Below, in pieces: positions 1 to 12,299 of a stretch of 64,000 nt of DNA. The DNA lies in NCBI GenBank assembly GCA_949752745.1, contig OX457025.1, positions 93,639,304 to 93,703,303 of the forward strand. Direction: 5' to 3'. Source of the DNA: Protula sp. h YS-2021. Lineage: Eukaryota > Annelida > Polychaeta > Sabellida > Serpulidae. Under the pieces are notes generated by a model. The model was not told where the DNA came from, made no database searches, and saw only the letters and a list, made by a program, of their open reading frames with translations. Each line of letters opens with the position of its first letter. The stretch's first letter is position 1. A program made the position numbers and the translations under genes.

Positions 1-534
1 GTCTTTTAGTGACTCTTTGCTGGGGTCTGCTAGGTTTAAGTCGGCGGGCGGTTTCGATACGCGCAATTCGGAAGTGTGCTGCTGCAGCTTGGTGATTGCT
101 GCCACGGCTGCTGCAGTTTCGTCATCATCATCCATAAAAGTGACCGGATGCGGGCTGGTGGCAAGCATGCCAAAGGATATTGGCAATTCTCCGTTCGCAT
201 CAGGCTGCTTCGTCACAGTCGCTTTCTTAGGCGTGGGCTTGGGCGTCGTCTTGGGCTTTGGCGTAGGTGGAGACTTCACCGCAGGCTTCGTGATCGTGGC
301 AGGGGACGGATCATGCTGAACCGGAGAGTGATGTCTCGCACGCTTGTGCGCCTCCACCGCCGCCCTGCCAAATCTGTGATATTCTTCTTCTTTGACATTG
401 ATGCACGCCTTCCACATCTCCATTTTAAATATCTCATATTCAATGTATATCTGCTCAATCAGATCACAATCTTTGTCAGATATGAGATACTTCTGTTTTC
501 TCTCCGCCGTGAAAAACTGCTCGCGAAACTCCAT
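1..534 (-). CDS. Array gene copy 1 (N-terminal part, runs off the window)
   Basis: The reading frame starts at the ATG at 532-534 and appears open to the window edge, about 178 codons. It is colinear with copy 2 (constant offset of 1847 bp), so there are no net indels. It has the MEFREQ start, the Lys/Pro/Thr-rich centre and the intact DDDD-ET-AAA segment, so it lacks the stop that truncates copies 3-7. The C-terminal finger lies outside the window, so whether this copy is functional cannot be judged. Function unknown. Confidence 0.6.
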   Translation of the reverse strand, partial: MEFREQFFTAERKQKYLISDKDCDLIEQIYIEYEIFKMEMWKACINVKEEEYHRFGRAAVEAHKRARHHSPVQHDPSPATITKPAVKSPPTPKPKTTPKPTPKKATVTKQPDANGELPISFGMLATSPHPVTFMDDDDETAAAVAAITKLQQHTSELRVSKPPADLNLADPSKESLKD

Positions 535-587
535 GATGACTGTAGCTAAAGTTTTGGCAAGTGTGAGAAGTCAGCAAAGTGAGCCAG

Positions 588-606
588 CTATATATATATA
601 TATATA
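588..606. repeat. Short AT microsatellite upstream of copy 1
   Basis: A (TA)n tract sits about 55 bp upstream of the copy 1 ATG. The equivalent tract occurs in every copy of the unit, from a few repeats in most to about 40 in copies 9 and 10. Confidence 0.9.
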
Positions 607-669
607 GACAGGTGGTAAAAATCAAGGGATGAAAGAGCTCACAGCGTGAGAAACAATTAAAGTAAGACG

Positions 670-692
670 CAAACCGTGAGACTTTCTCACAG
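670..692. promoter_or_regulatory. GTGAGA...TCTCAC hairpin upstream of the array gene
   Basis: GTGAGACTTTCTCAC forms a perfect six-base stem with a three-base loop, followed by a GA-rich run. It is conserved in every unit and in the inverted copy near 20,965. Because it lies about 140 bp 5' of the ATG, it may be a promoter or 5'UTR element; that role is inference. Confidence 0.4.
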
Positions 693-1135
693 GGAGAGAG
701 AGAGGTAGCAAGTAGCAAGCACACAGCAGGCACAGAGTAAGTCGACCTCCCCCCTCCCAGTTCTTAAAGAAAATCGTTAATGATAATTTCTTCATTTATT
801 TTCACTTTCTCCTAATCGCTTACACTTCAGGACAGAGCTGACATTTCAACTCTCCAACCACAAAAACTAAATTCTCGAACTGGATGAAATGCAGCTGATC
901 TCTTTAGGACTTGTTAGTATTGAAGCTATTCACTAAATTACCCATTCAAGTGAATCACAATGGATATAAGTCACATCTATCGCAAGAAAAATTGTATTCG
1001 TGAATCGACTGATCTCGCAACCGGCATATGAATGGCAATTCTCATCGTTAATGCAAGTAATTGCAATTTTTAATGTGTACACACTCATCAATCGAAAGAG
1101 CAATTGCAATTTCAAAAACTGAGAGTAGGGTAGAA

Positions 1136-1212
1136 ATGGGCGCCTCATATCACTATATAATGGGCGCCTCATATCACTATATAATGGGCGCCTCATATCA
1201 CTATATCATGGG
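1136..1212. repeat. 24-bp minisatellite, unit 1 (about 3 copies)
   Basis: Unit GGGCGCCTCATATCACTATATAAT in direct repeats. The same block recurs at about 2988-3092 (4 copies), 4975-5079, 6964-7070, 8955-9060, 10946-11030 (3 copies), 12898-12978 and 14418-14500, and inverted at 23325-23525 (8 copies). Each monomer holds a TATA-like core, and copy number varies between otherwise near-identical units. Confidence 0.9.
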
Positions 1213-1625
1213 CGTATTAAAACAGTGACGTTATAATGACGTCACATGGATGGCATACAGACGGTCAGACGCGGGCAGACGCGGGCAGACGCGGGCAGAC
1301 GGACAGTTGGACAGCCGGGCAGACGGACAGTCGGACAGCCGGGCAGACGGCAATTTTTTATTTTTTTCAGTCTGTCTATCACTTTCCCTCTCCACACACA
1401 CACCAACACAAGACTCAGTAAGCGTTTCATGTCGTAAGCCACATAGGTATTTTAACCTTCTGATGGCAACTTTTTTAAGCATTTCCCACACTCTCATGCA
1501 CACACAGGCATACTAACACCATGACACGATTAGCGTTTCATTTCGTATTAGTGAGTGGCTCTAAAAAGAGCCGGAGATGTTGTCCTGCTGCCGGTCCCGA
1601 GTCTTTTCCTGCCACCCCTCCTTCG

Positions 1626-2381
1626 TCACTGTGTGTGGCTGCAGCGGCACTTCTTCCTATGCGCAGCAACCGACCCCGCCGAAGACATAAACTGCCTTCC
1701 CAGGACGCTACAGTAGTAGGTCTCAGTTTTTTTTGCGTCCTCACAGGTTGCCTCGTACACACTCCTCGGAACTCCTTGCGGAGTCAGGTGTCCTGTGAAG
1801 TCGCAAAATATCGAGAACTCATTAACTGAGCCGAGGATTTGCCGAACGTCTTTTAGTGACTCTTTGCTGGGGTATGCTAGGTTTAAGTCGGCGGGCGGTT
1901 TCGGTACGCGCAATTCGGAAGTGTGCTGCTGCAGCTTGGTGATGGCTTCCACGGCTGCTGCAGTTTCGTCATCATCGTCCATAAAAGTGACCGGATGCGG
2001 GCTGGTGGCAAGCATGCCAAAGGATATTGGCAATTCTCCGTTCGCATCAGGCTGCTTCGTCACAGTCGCTTTCTTAGGCGTGGGCTTGGGCGTCGTCTTG
2101 GGCTTTGGCGTAGGTGGAGACTTCACCGCAGGCTTCGTGATCGTGGCAGGGGGCGGATCATTCTGAACCGGAGAGTGATGTCTCGTACGCTTGTGCACCT
2201 CCACCGCCGCCCTGCCAAAGCTGTGATATTCTTCTTCTTTGACATTGATGCACGCCTTCCACATCTCCATTTTAAATGTCTCATATTCAATGTATATCTG
2301 CTCAATCAGATCACAATCTTTGTCAGATATGAGATACTTCTGTTTTCTCTCCGCCGTGAAAAACTGCTCGCGAAACTCCAT
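1626..2381 (-). CDS. Array gene copy 2: only full-length copy, 251 aa, function unknown
   Basis: This is the only copy open from the MEFREQ start to the C-terminal end. Residues 1-65 are charged and probably helical. Residues 75-112 are rich in Lys, Pro and Thr, resembling a histone H1-type tail or linker. An Asp run at 135-138 is followed by an Ala-rich helix and a C-terminal Cys/His region. In copies 10 and 11 that region reads C-x2-C-x12-H-x3-C followed by C...H-x3-C-x-C, a plausible zinc-binding pair. In copy 2 the second Cys is Thr196 and the His is Tyr209, so the first finger has lost two ligands. A DNA- or chromatin-binding role is possible but not shown. The start is supported by conservation in all copies. 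Confidence 0.7.
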   Translation of the reverse strand: MEFREQFFTAERKQKYLISDKDCDLIEQIYIEYETFKMEMWKACINVKEEEYHSFGRAAVEVHKRTRHHSPVQNDPPPATITKPAVKSPPTPKPKTTPKPTPKKATVTKQPDANGELPISFGMLATSPHPVTFMDDDDETAAAVEAITKLQQHTSELRVPKPPADLNLAYPSKESLKDVRQILGSVNEFSIFCDFTGHLTPQGVPRSVYEATCEDAKKTETYYCSVLGRQFMSSAGSVAAHRKKCRCSHTQ

Positions 2382-2987
2382 GATGACTGTAGCTAAAGTT
2401 TTGGCAAGTGTGAGAAGTCAGCAAAGTAAGCCAGCTATATATATATATATATACAGACAGGTGGTAAAAATCAAGAGATGAAAGAGCTCACAGCGTGAGA
2501 AACAATTAAAGTAAGACGCAAACCGTGAGACTTTCTCACAGGGAGAGAGAGAGGTAGCAAGTAGCAAGCACACAGCAGGCACAGAGTAAGTCGACTTCCC
2601 ACCTCCCGGGTCTTAAAGAAAATCGTTAATGATAATTTCTTTATTTATTTTCAATTTCTCCTAATCGCTTACACTTCAGGACAGAGCTGACATTTCAACT
2701 CTCCAACCACAAAAACTAAATTCTCGAACTCGACGAACTGGAGCTGATCTCTTTAGGAATTGTTAGTATTGAAGCTATTCACTAAATTACCCATTCAAGT
2801 GAATCACAATGGATATAGGTCACATCTATCGCAAGAAAAATTGTAATTCGTGAATCGACTGATCTCGCAACCGGTATATGAATGGCAATTCTCATCGTTA
2901 ATGCAAGTACTTGCAATTTTTAATGTGTACACACTCATCAATCGTAAGAGCAATTGCAATGTCAAAAACTGATAGTATGGTAGAAAC

Positions 2988-3180
2988 GGGCGCCTCATAT
3001 CACTATATAATGGGCGCCTTATATCACTATATAATGGGCGCCTCATATCACTATATAATGGGCGCCTCATATCACTATATAATGGGCGTATTAAAATAGT
3101 GACGTTAAAATGACGTCACGACTGGTTTAGAACGGCCATGGGCATATTAAAACAGTGACGTTATAATGACGTCACATGGA
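2988..3180 (-). promoter_or_regulatory. CRE plus TATA promoter-like block (typical unit)
   Basis: Two full CRE palindromes TGACGTCA (3111-3118 and 3167-3174), each with a nearby GTGACGTTA half-site, stand next to the TATA-bearing 24-bp repeats at 2988-3092. Read on the minus strand, the CREs lie upstream of the TATA repeats, and the gene ATG follows about 600 bp further on. The same arrangement occurs in the other units and in the inverted copy near 23,240-23,340. Promoter function is inferred from motif order only. Confidence 0.45.
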
Positions 3181-3957
3181 TGGCAGACAGACGGTCAGAC
3201 GCGGGCAGACGGACAGTCGGACAGCCGGGCAGACGGCAATTTTTATATTTTTTTTCAGTCTGTCTTTCACTTTCCCTCTCCACACACACACCAACTCCAG
3301 ACTCAGTAAGCGTTTCATGTCGTAAGACACATAGGTATTTTAACCTTCTGATGGTAACTTTTTCAGTCTGCCTTTCACTCTCTCTCCACACACACATCAA
3401 CACCAGACTGAGTAAGCGTTTCATGTCGTAAGCCACATCGGTATTTTAACCTTCCGATGACAACTTTTTCAAGCATTTCCCACACTCTCATGCATACACA
3501 GACATACTAACACCATGACACGATTAGCGTTTCATTTCGTATTAGTGAGTGGCTCTAAAAAGAGCCGGAGATGTTGTCCTGCTGCCGGTCCCGAGTCTTT
3601 TCCTGCCGCCCTCCTTCGTCACTGTGTGTGGCTGCAGCGGCACTTCTTCCTATGCGCAGCAACCGACCCCGCCGAAGACATAAACTGCCTGCCCAGGACG
3701 CTACAGTAGTAGGTCTCAGTTTTTTTTTGTGTCCTCACAGGTTGGCTCGTGCACACTCCTCGGGACTCTTTGCGGAGTCAGGTGTCCTCAGAAGTCGCAA
3801 CAGATCGAGAACTCATTAACTGAGCCGGGGATTTGCCGAACGTCTTTTAGTGACTCTTTGCTGGCCTCTGCCAGGTTTAAGTCGGCGGGCGGTTTCGGTA
3901 CGCGCAATTCGGAAGTGTGCTGCTGCAGCTTGGTGATGGCTGCCACGGCTGCTTTTT

Positions 3958-4374
3958 TTAGTCATCATCATCCATAAAAGTGACCGGATGCGGGCTGGTG
4001 GCAAGCATGCCAAAGGATATTGGCAATTCTCCGTTCGCATCAGGCTGCTTCGTCACAGTCGCTTTCTTAGGCGTGGGCTTGGGCGTCGTCTTGGGCTTTG
4101 GCGTAGGTGGAGACTTCACCGCAGGCTTCGTGATCGTGGCAGGGGACGGATCATGCTGAACCGGAGAGTGATGTCTCGCACGCTTGTGCGCCTCCACCGC
4201 CGCCCTGCCAAATCTGTGATATTCTTCTTCTGTGACATTGATGCACGCCTTCCACATCTCCATTTTAAATATCTCATATTCAATGTATATCTGCTCAATC
4301 AGATCACAATCTTTGTCAGATATGAGATACTTCTTTTTTCTCTCCGCCGTGAAAAACTGCTCGCGAAACTCCAT
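3958..4374 (-). pseudogene. Array gene copy 3, truncated after residue 138
   Basis: The MEFREQ start and the Lys/Pro/Thr-rich centre are kept. A local replacement (poly-T where other copies read GCAGTTTCG) puts a TAA directly after the DDDD run. Past it, the first-finger Cys codon is TGA (read as CTCAGAAGTCGC on the plus strand). The last third of the protein, including the finger, is therefore lost. A stable 138-aa product is still possible, because the remaining frame is undamaged. Confidence 0.75.
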
Positions 4375-5944
4375 GATGACTGTAACTAAAGTTTTGGCAA
4401 GTGTGAGAAGTCAGCAAAGTGAGCCAGCTATCTATATATACAGACAGGTGGTAAAAATCAAGAGATGAAAGAGCTCACAGCGTGAGAAACAATTAAAGTA
4501 AGACGCAAACCGTGAGACTTTCTCACAGGGAGAGAGAGAGGTAGCAAGTAGCAAGCACACAGCAGGCACAGAGTAAGTCGACCTCCCCCCTCCCGGTTCT
4601 TAAAGAAAATCGTTAATGATAATTTCTTCATTTATTTTCACTTTCTCCTAATCGCTTACACTTCAGGATAGAGCTGACATTTCAACTCTCCAACCACAAA
4701 AACTAAATTCTCGAACTCGACGAACTGGAGCTGATCTCTTTAGGAATTGTTAGTATTGAAGCTATTCACTAAATTACCCATTCAAGTGAATCACAATGGA
4801 TATAGGTCACATCTATCGCAAGAAAAATTGTAATTCGTGAATCGACTGATCTCGCAACCGGTATATGAATGGCAATTCTCATCGTTAATGCAAGTACTTG
4901 CAATTTTTAATGTGTACACACTCATCAATCGTAAGAGCAATTGCAATGTCAAAAACTGATAGTATGGTAGAAACGGGCGCCTCATATCACTATATAATGG
5001 GCGCCTTATATCACTATATAATGGGCGCCTCATATCACTATATAATGGGCGCCTCATATCACTATATAATGGGCGTATTAAAATAGTGACGTTAAAATGA
5101 CGTCACGACTGGTTTAGAACGGCCATGGGCATATTAAAACAGTGACGTTATAATGACGTCACATGGATGGCAGACAGACGGTCAGACGCGGGCAGGCGGA
5201 CAGTCGGACAGCCGGGCAGACGGCAATTTTTTATTTTTTTTTCAGTCTGTCTTTCACTTTCCCTCTCCACACACACACCAACTCCAGACTCAGTAAGCGT
5301 TTCATGTCGTAAGACACATAGGTATTTTAACCTTCTGATGGTAACTTTTTCAGTCTGCCTTTCACTCTCTCTCCACACACACATCAACACCAGACTGAGT
5401 AAGCGTTTCATGTCGTAAGCCACATCGGTATTTTAACCTTCCGATGACAACTTTTTCAAGCATTTCCCACACTCTCATGCATACACAGACATACTAACAC
5501 CATGACACGATTAGCGTTTCATTTCGTATTAGTGAGTGGCTCTAAAAAGAGCCGGAGATGTTGTCCTGCTGCCGGTCCCGAGTCTTTTCCTGCCGCCCTC
5601 CTTCGTCACTGTGTGTGGCTGCAGCGGCACTTCTTCCTATGCGCAGCAACCGACCCCGCCGAAGACATAAACTGCCTGCCCAGGACGCTACAGTAGTAGG
5701 TCTCAGTTTTTTTTTGCGTCCTCACAGGTTGGCTCGTGCACACTCCTCGGGACTCCTTGCGGAGTCAGGTGTCCTCAGAAGTCGCAACAGATCGAGAACT
5801 CATTAACTGAGCCGAGGATTTGCCAAACGTCTTTTAGTGACTCTTTGCTGGCCTCTGCCAGGTTTAAGTCGGCGGGCGGTTTCGGTACGCGCAATTCGGA
5901 AGTGTGCTGCTGCAGCTTGGTGATGGCTGCCACGGCTGCTTTTT

Positions 5945-6361
5945 TTAGTCATCATCATCCATAAAAGTGACCGGATGCGGGCTGGTGGCAAGCATGCCAA
6001 AGGATATTGGCAATTCTCCGTTCGCATCAGGCTGCTTCGTCACAGTCGCTTTCTTAGGCGTGGGCTTGGGCGTCGTCTTGGGCTTTGGCGTAGGTGGAGA
6101 CTTCACCGCAGGCTTCGTGATCGTGGCAGGGGACGGATCATGCTGAACCGGAGAGTGATGTCTCGCACGCTTGTGCGCCTCCACCGCCGCCCTGCCAAAT
6201 CTGTGATATTCTTCTTCTTTGACATTGATGCACGCCTTCCACATCTCCATTTTAAATATCTCATATTCAATGTATATCTGCTCAATCAGATCACAATCTT
6301 TGTCAGATATGAGATACTTCTTTTTTCTCTCCGCCGTGAAAAACTGCTCGCGAAACTCCAT
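5945..6361 (-). pseudogene. Array gene copy 4, truncated
   Basis: It has the same structure and the same two stops as copy 3 (TAA after the Asp run and TGA in the finger). It is nearly identical to copies 3, 5 and 6, so it was duplicated after the lesions arose. Confidence 0.75.
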
Positions 6362-7935
6362 GATGACTGTAGCTAAAGTTTTGGCAAGTGTGAGAAGTCA
6401 GCAAAGTGAGCCAGCTATATATATATATATACAGACAGGTGGTAAAAATCAAGAGATGAAAGAGCTCACAGCGTGAGAAACAATTAAAGTAAGACGCAAA
6501 CCGTGAGACTTTCTCACAGGGAGAGAGAGAGGTAGCAAGTAGCAAGCACACAGCAGGCACAGAGTAAGTCGACCTCCCCCCTCCCGGTTCTTAAAGAAAA
6601 TCGTTAATGATAATTTCTTCATTTATTTTCACTTTCTCCTAATCGCTTACACTTCAGGACAGAGCTGACATTTCAACTCTCCAACCACAAAAACTAAATT
6701 CTCGAACTCGACGAACTGGAGCTGATCTCTTTAGGAATTGTTAGTATTGAAGCTATTCACTAAATTACCCATTCAAGTGAATCACAATGGATATAGGTCA
6801 CATCTATCGCAAGAAAAATTGTAATTCGTGAATCGACTGATCTCGCAACCAGTATATGAATGGCAATTCTCATCGTTAATGCAAGTACTTGCAATTTTTA
6901 ATGTGTACACACTCATCAATCGTAAGAGCAATTGCAATGTCAAAAACTGATAGTATGGTAGAAACGGGCGCCTTATATCACTATATAATGGGCGCCTTAT
7001 ATCACTATATAATGGGCGCCTCATATCACTATATAATGGGCGCCTCATATCACTATATAATGGGCGTATTAAAATAGTGACGTTAAAATGACGTCACGAC
7101 TGTTTTAGAACGGCCATGGGCATATTAAAACAGTGACGTTATAATGACGTCACATGGATGGCAGACAGACGGTCAGACGCGGGCAGACGGACAGTCGGAC
7201 AGCCTTGCAGACGGCAATTTTTTATTTTTTTTTCAGTCTGTCTTTCACTTTCCCTCTCCACACACACACCAACTCCACACTCAGTAAGCGTTTCATGTCG
7301 TAAGACACATAGGTATTTTAACCTTCTGATGGTAACTTTTTCAGTCTGCCTTTCACTCTCTCTCCACACACACATCAACACCAGACTGAGTAAGCGTTTC
7401 ATGTCGTAAGCCACATCGGTATTTTAACCTTCCGATGACAACTTTTTCAAGCATTTCCCACACTCTCATGCATACACAGACATACTAACACCATGACACG
7501 ATTAGCGTTTCATTTCGTATTAGTGAGTGGCTCTAAAAAGAGCCGGAGATGTTGTCCTGCTGCCGGTCCCGAGTCTTTTCCTGCCGCCCTCCTTCGTCAC
7601 TGTGTGTGGCTGCAGCGGCACTTCTTCCTATGCGCAGCAACCGACCCCGCCGAAGACATAAACTGCCTGCCCAGGACGCTACAGTAGTAGGTCTCAGTTT
7701 TTTTTTGCGTCCTCACAGGTTGGCTCGTGCACACTCCTCGGGACTCCTTGCGGAGTCAGGTGTCCTCAGAAGTCGCAACAGATCGAGAACTCATTAACTG
7801 AGCCGAGGATTTGCCGAACGTCTTTTAGTGACTCTTTGCTGGCCTCTGCCAGGTTTAAGTCGGCGGGCGGTTTCGGTACGCGCAATTCGGAAGTGTGCTG
7901 CTGCAGCTTGGTGATGGCTGCCACGGCTGCTTTTT

Positions 7936-8352
7936 TTAGTCATCATCATCCATAAAAGTGACCGGATGCGGGCTGGTGGCAAGCATGCCAAAGGATATTG
8001 GCAATTCTCCGTTCGCATCAGGCTGCTTCGTCACAGTCGCTTTCTTAGGCGTGGGCTTGGGCGTCGTCTTGGGCTTTGGCGTAGGTGGAGACTTCACCGC
8101 AGGCTTCGTGATCGTGGCAGGGGACGGATCATGCTGAACCGGAGAGTGATGTCTCGCACGCTTGTGCGCCTCCACCGCCGCCCTGCCAAATCTGTGATAT
8201 TCTTCTTCTTTGACATTGATGCACACCTTCCACATCTCCATTTTAAATATCTCATATTCAATGTATATCTGCTCAATCAGATCACAATCTTTGTCAGATA
8301 TGAGATACTTCTTTTTTCTCTCCGCCGTGAAAAACTGCTCGCGAAACTCCAT
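7936..8352 (-). pseudogene. Array gene copy 5, truncated
   Basis: It carries the shared TAA and TGA. A substitution changes the Ala in the WKAC motif to Val (WKVC). Otherwise it matches copy 4. Confidence 0.75.
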
Positions 8353-9925
8353 GATGACTGTAGCTAAAGTTTTGGCAAGTGTGAGAAGTCAGCAAAGTGA
8401 GCCAGCTATATATATATATATACAGACAGGTGGTAAAAATCAAGAGATGAAAGAGCTCACAGCGTGAGAAACAATTAAAGTAAGACGCAAACCGTGAGAC
8501 TTTCTCACAGGGAGAGAGAGAGGTAGCAAGTAGCAAGCACACAGCAGGCACAGAGTAAGTCGACCTCCCCCCTCCCGGTTCTTAAAGAAAATCGTTAATG
8601 ATAATTTCTTCATTTATTTTCACTTTCTCCTAATCGCTTACACTTCAGGACAGAGCTGACATTTCAACTCTCCAACCACAAAAACTAAATTCTCGAACTC
8701 GACGAACTGGAGCTGATCTCTTTAGGAATTGTTAGTATTGAAGCTATTCACTAAATTACCCATTCAAGTGAATCACAATGGATATAGGTCACATCTATCG
8801 CAAGAAAAATTGTAATTGGTGAATCGACTGATCTCGCAACCAGTATATGAATGGCAATTCTCATCGTTAATGCAAGTACTTGCAATTTTTAATGTGTACA
8901 CACTCATCAATCGTAAGAGCAATTGCAATGTCAAAAACTGATAGTATGGTAGAAACGGGCGCCTTATATCACTATATAATGGGCGCCTTATATCACTATA
9001 TAATGGGCGCCTCATATCACTATATAATGGGCGCCTCATATCACTATATAATGGGCGTATTAAAATAGTGACGTTAAAATGACGTCACGACTGTTTTAGA
9101 ACGGCCATGGGCATATTAAAACAGTGACGTTATAATGACGTCACATGGATGGCAGACAGACGGTCAGACGCGGGCAGACGGACAGTCGGACAGCCTTGCA
9201 GACCGCAATTTTTTATTTTTTTTTCAGTCTGTCTTTCACTTTCCCTCTCCACACACACACCAACTCCACACTCAGTAAGCGTTTCATGTCGTAAGACACA
9301 TAGGTATTTTAACCTTCTGATGGTAACTTTTTCAGTCTGCCTTTCACTCTCTCTCCACACACACATCAACACCAGACTGAGTAAGCGTTTCATGTCGTAA
9401 GCCACATCGGTATTTTAACCTTCCGATGACAACTTTTTCAAGCATTTCCCACACTCTCATGCATACACAGACATACTAACACCATGACACGATTAGCGTT
9501 TCATTTCGTATTAGTGAGTGGCTCTAAAAAGAGCCGGAGATGTTGTCCTGCTGCCGGTCCCGAGTCTTTTCCTGCCGCCCTCCTTCGTCACTGTGTGTGG
9601 CTGCAGCGGCACTTCTTCCTATGCGCAGCAACCGACCCCGCCGAAGACATAAACTGCCTGCCCAGGACGCTACAGTAGTAGGTCTCAGTTTTTTTTGCGT
9701 CCTCACAGGTTGGCTCGTGCACACTCCTCGGGACTCCTTGCGGAGTCAGGTGTCCTCAGAAGTCGCAACAGATCGAGAACTCATTAACTGAGCCGAGGAT
9801 TTGCCGAACGTCTTTTAGTGACTCTTTGCTGGCCTCTGCCAGGTTTAAGTCGGCGGGCGGTTTCGGTACGCGCAATTCGGAAGTGTGCTGCTGCAGCTTG
9901 GTGATGGCTGCCACGGCTGCTTTTT

Positions 9926-10342
9926 TTAGTCATCATCATCCATAAAAGTGACCGGATGCGGGCTGGTGGCAAGCATGCCAAAGGATATTGGCAATTCTCC
10001 GTTCGCATCAGGCTGCTTCGTCACAGTCGCTTTCTTAGGCGTGGGCTTGGGCGTCGTCTTGGGCTTTGGCGTAGGTGGAGACTTCACCGCAGGCTTTGTG
10101 ATCGTGGCAGGGGACGGATCATGCTGAACCGGAGAGTGATGTCTCGCACGCTTGTGCGCCTCCACCGCCGCCCTGCCAAATCTGTGATATTCTTCTTCTT
10201 TGACATTGATGCACGCCTTCCACATCTCCATTTTAAATATCTCGTATTCAATGTATATCTGCTCAGTCAGATCACAATCTTTGTCAGATATGAGATACTT
10301 CTTTTTTCTCTCCGCCGTGAAAAACTGCTCGCGAAACTCCAT
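9926..10342 (-). pseudogene. Array gene copy 6, truncated
   Basis: It carries the shared TAA and TGA. The private change DLTEQ in place of DLIEQ in the N-terminal region distinguishes it from its neighbours. Confidence 0.75.
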
Positions 10343-11882
10343 GATGACTGTAGCTAAAGTTTTGGCAAGTGTGAGAAGTCAGCAAAGTGAGCCAGCTATA
10401 TATATATATACACAGACAGGTGGTAAAAATCAAGAGATGAAAGAGCTCACAGCGTGAGAAACAATTAAAGTAAGACGCAAACCGTGAGACTTTCTCACAG
10501 GGAGAGAGAGAGGTAGCAAGTAGCAAGCACACAGCAGGCACAGAGTAAGTCGACCTCCCCCCTCCCGGTTCTTAAAGAAAATCGTTAATGATAATTTCTT
10601 CATTTATTTTCACTTTCTCCTAATCGCTTACACTTCAGGACAGAGCTGACATTTCAACTCTCCAACCACAAAAACTAAATTCTCGGACTCGACGAACTGG
10701 AGCTGATCTCTTTAGGAATTGTTAGTATTGAAGCTATTCACTAAATTACCCATTCAAGTGAATCACAATGGATATAGGTCACATCTATCGCAAGAAAAAT
10801 TGTAATTCGTGAATCGACTGATCTCGCAACCGGTATATGAATGGCAATTCTCATCGTTAATGCAAGTACTTGCAATTTTTAATGTGTACACACTCATCAA
10901 TCGTAAGAGCAATTGCAATGTCAAAAACTGATAGTATGGTAGAAACGGGCGCCTCATATCACTATATAATGGGCGCCTTATATCACTATATAATGGGCGC
11001 CTCATATCACTATATAATGGGCGTATTAAAATAGTGACGTTAAAATGACGTCACGACTGGTTTAGAACGGCCATGGGCATATTAAAACAGTGACGTTATA
11101 ATGACGTCACATGGATGGCAGACAGACGGTCAGACGCGGGCAGACGGACAGTCGGACAGCCTTGCAGACGGCAATTTTTTTTTCAGTCTGTCTTTCACTT
11201 TCCCTCTCCACACACACACCAAATCCAGACTCAGTAAGCGTTTCATGTCGTAAGCCACATAGGTATTTTAGCCTTCTGATGGTAACTTTTTCAGTCTGCC
11301 TTTCACTCTCTCTCCACACACACATCAACACCAGACTGAGTAAGCGTTTCATGTCGTAAGCCACATCGGTATTTTAACCTTCCGATGACAACTTTTTCAA
11401 GCATTTCCCACACTCTCATGCATACACAGACATACTAATACCATGACACGATTAGCGTTTCATTTCGTATTAGTGAGTGGCTCTAAAAAGAGCCGGAGAT
11501 GTTGTCCTGCTGCCGGTCCCGAGTCTTTTCCTGCCTCCCTCCTTCGTCACTGTGTGTGGCTGCAGCGGCACTTCTTCCTATGCGCAGCAACCGACCCCGC
11601 CAAAGACATAAACTGCGTGCCCAGGACGCTACAGTAGTAGGTCTCAGTTTTTTGCGTCCTCACAGGTTGCCTCGTGCACACTCCTCGGGACTCCTTGCGG
11701 AATCAGGTGTCCTCAGAAGTCGCAACAGATCGAGAACTCATTAACTGAGCCGAGGATTTGCCGAACGTCTTTTAGTGACTATTTGCTGGCCTCTGCCAGG
11801 TTTAAGTCGGCGGGCGGTTTCGGTACGCGCAATTCGGAAGTGTGCTGCTGCAGCTTGGTGATGGCTGCCACGGCTGCTTTTT

Positions 11883-12299
11883 TTAGTCATCATCATCCAT
11901 AAAAGTGACCGGATGCGGGCTGGTGGCAAGCATGCCAAAGGATATTGGCAATTCTCCGTTCGCATCAGGCTGTTTCGTCACAGTCGCTTTCTTAGGCGTG
12001 GGCTTGGGCGTCGTCTTGGGCTTTGGCGTAGGTGGAGACTTCACCGCAGGCTTCGTGATCGTGGCAGGGGACGGATCATGCTGAACCGGAGAGTGATGTC
12101 TCGCACGCTTGTGCGCCTCCACCGCCGCCCTGCCAAATCTGTGATATTCCTCTTCTTTGACATTGATGCACGCCTTCCACATCTCCATTTTAAATATCTC
12201 ATATTCAATGTATATCTGCTCAATCAGATCACAATCTTTGTCAGATATGAGATACTTCTTTTTTCTCTCCGCCGTGAAAAACTGCTCGCGAAACTCCAT
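11883..12299 (-). pseudogene. Array gene copy 7, truncated
   Basis: The same 138-residue truncated frame as copies 3-6. Its upstream region already resembles that of unit 8 (GGATGGAGAG replacing GGAGAGAGAG, and AATAC in the CRE block), so this unit joins the two sequence subtypes of the array. Confidence 0.7.
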
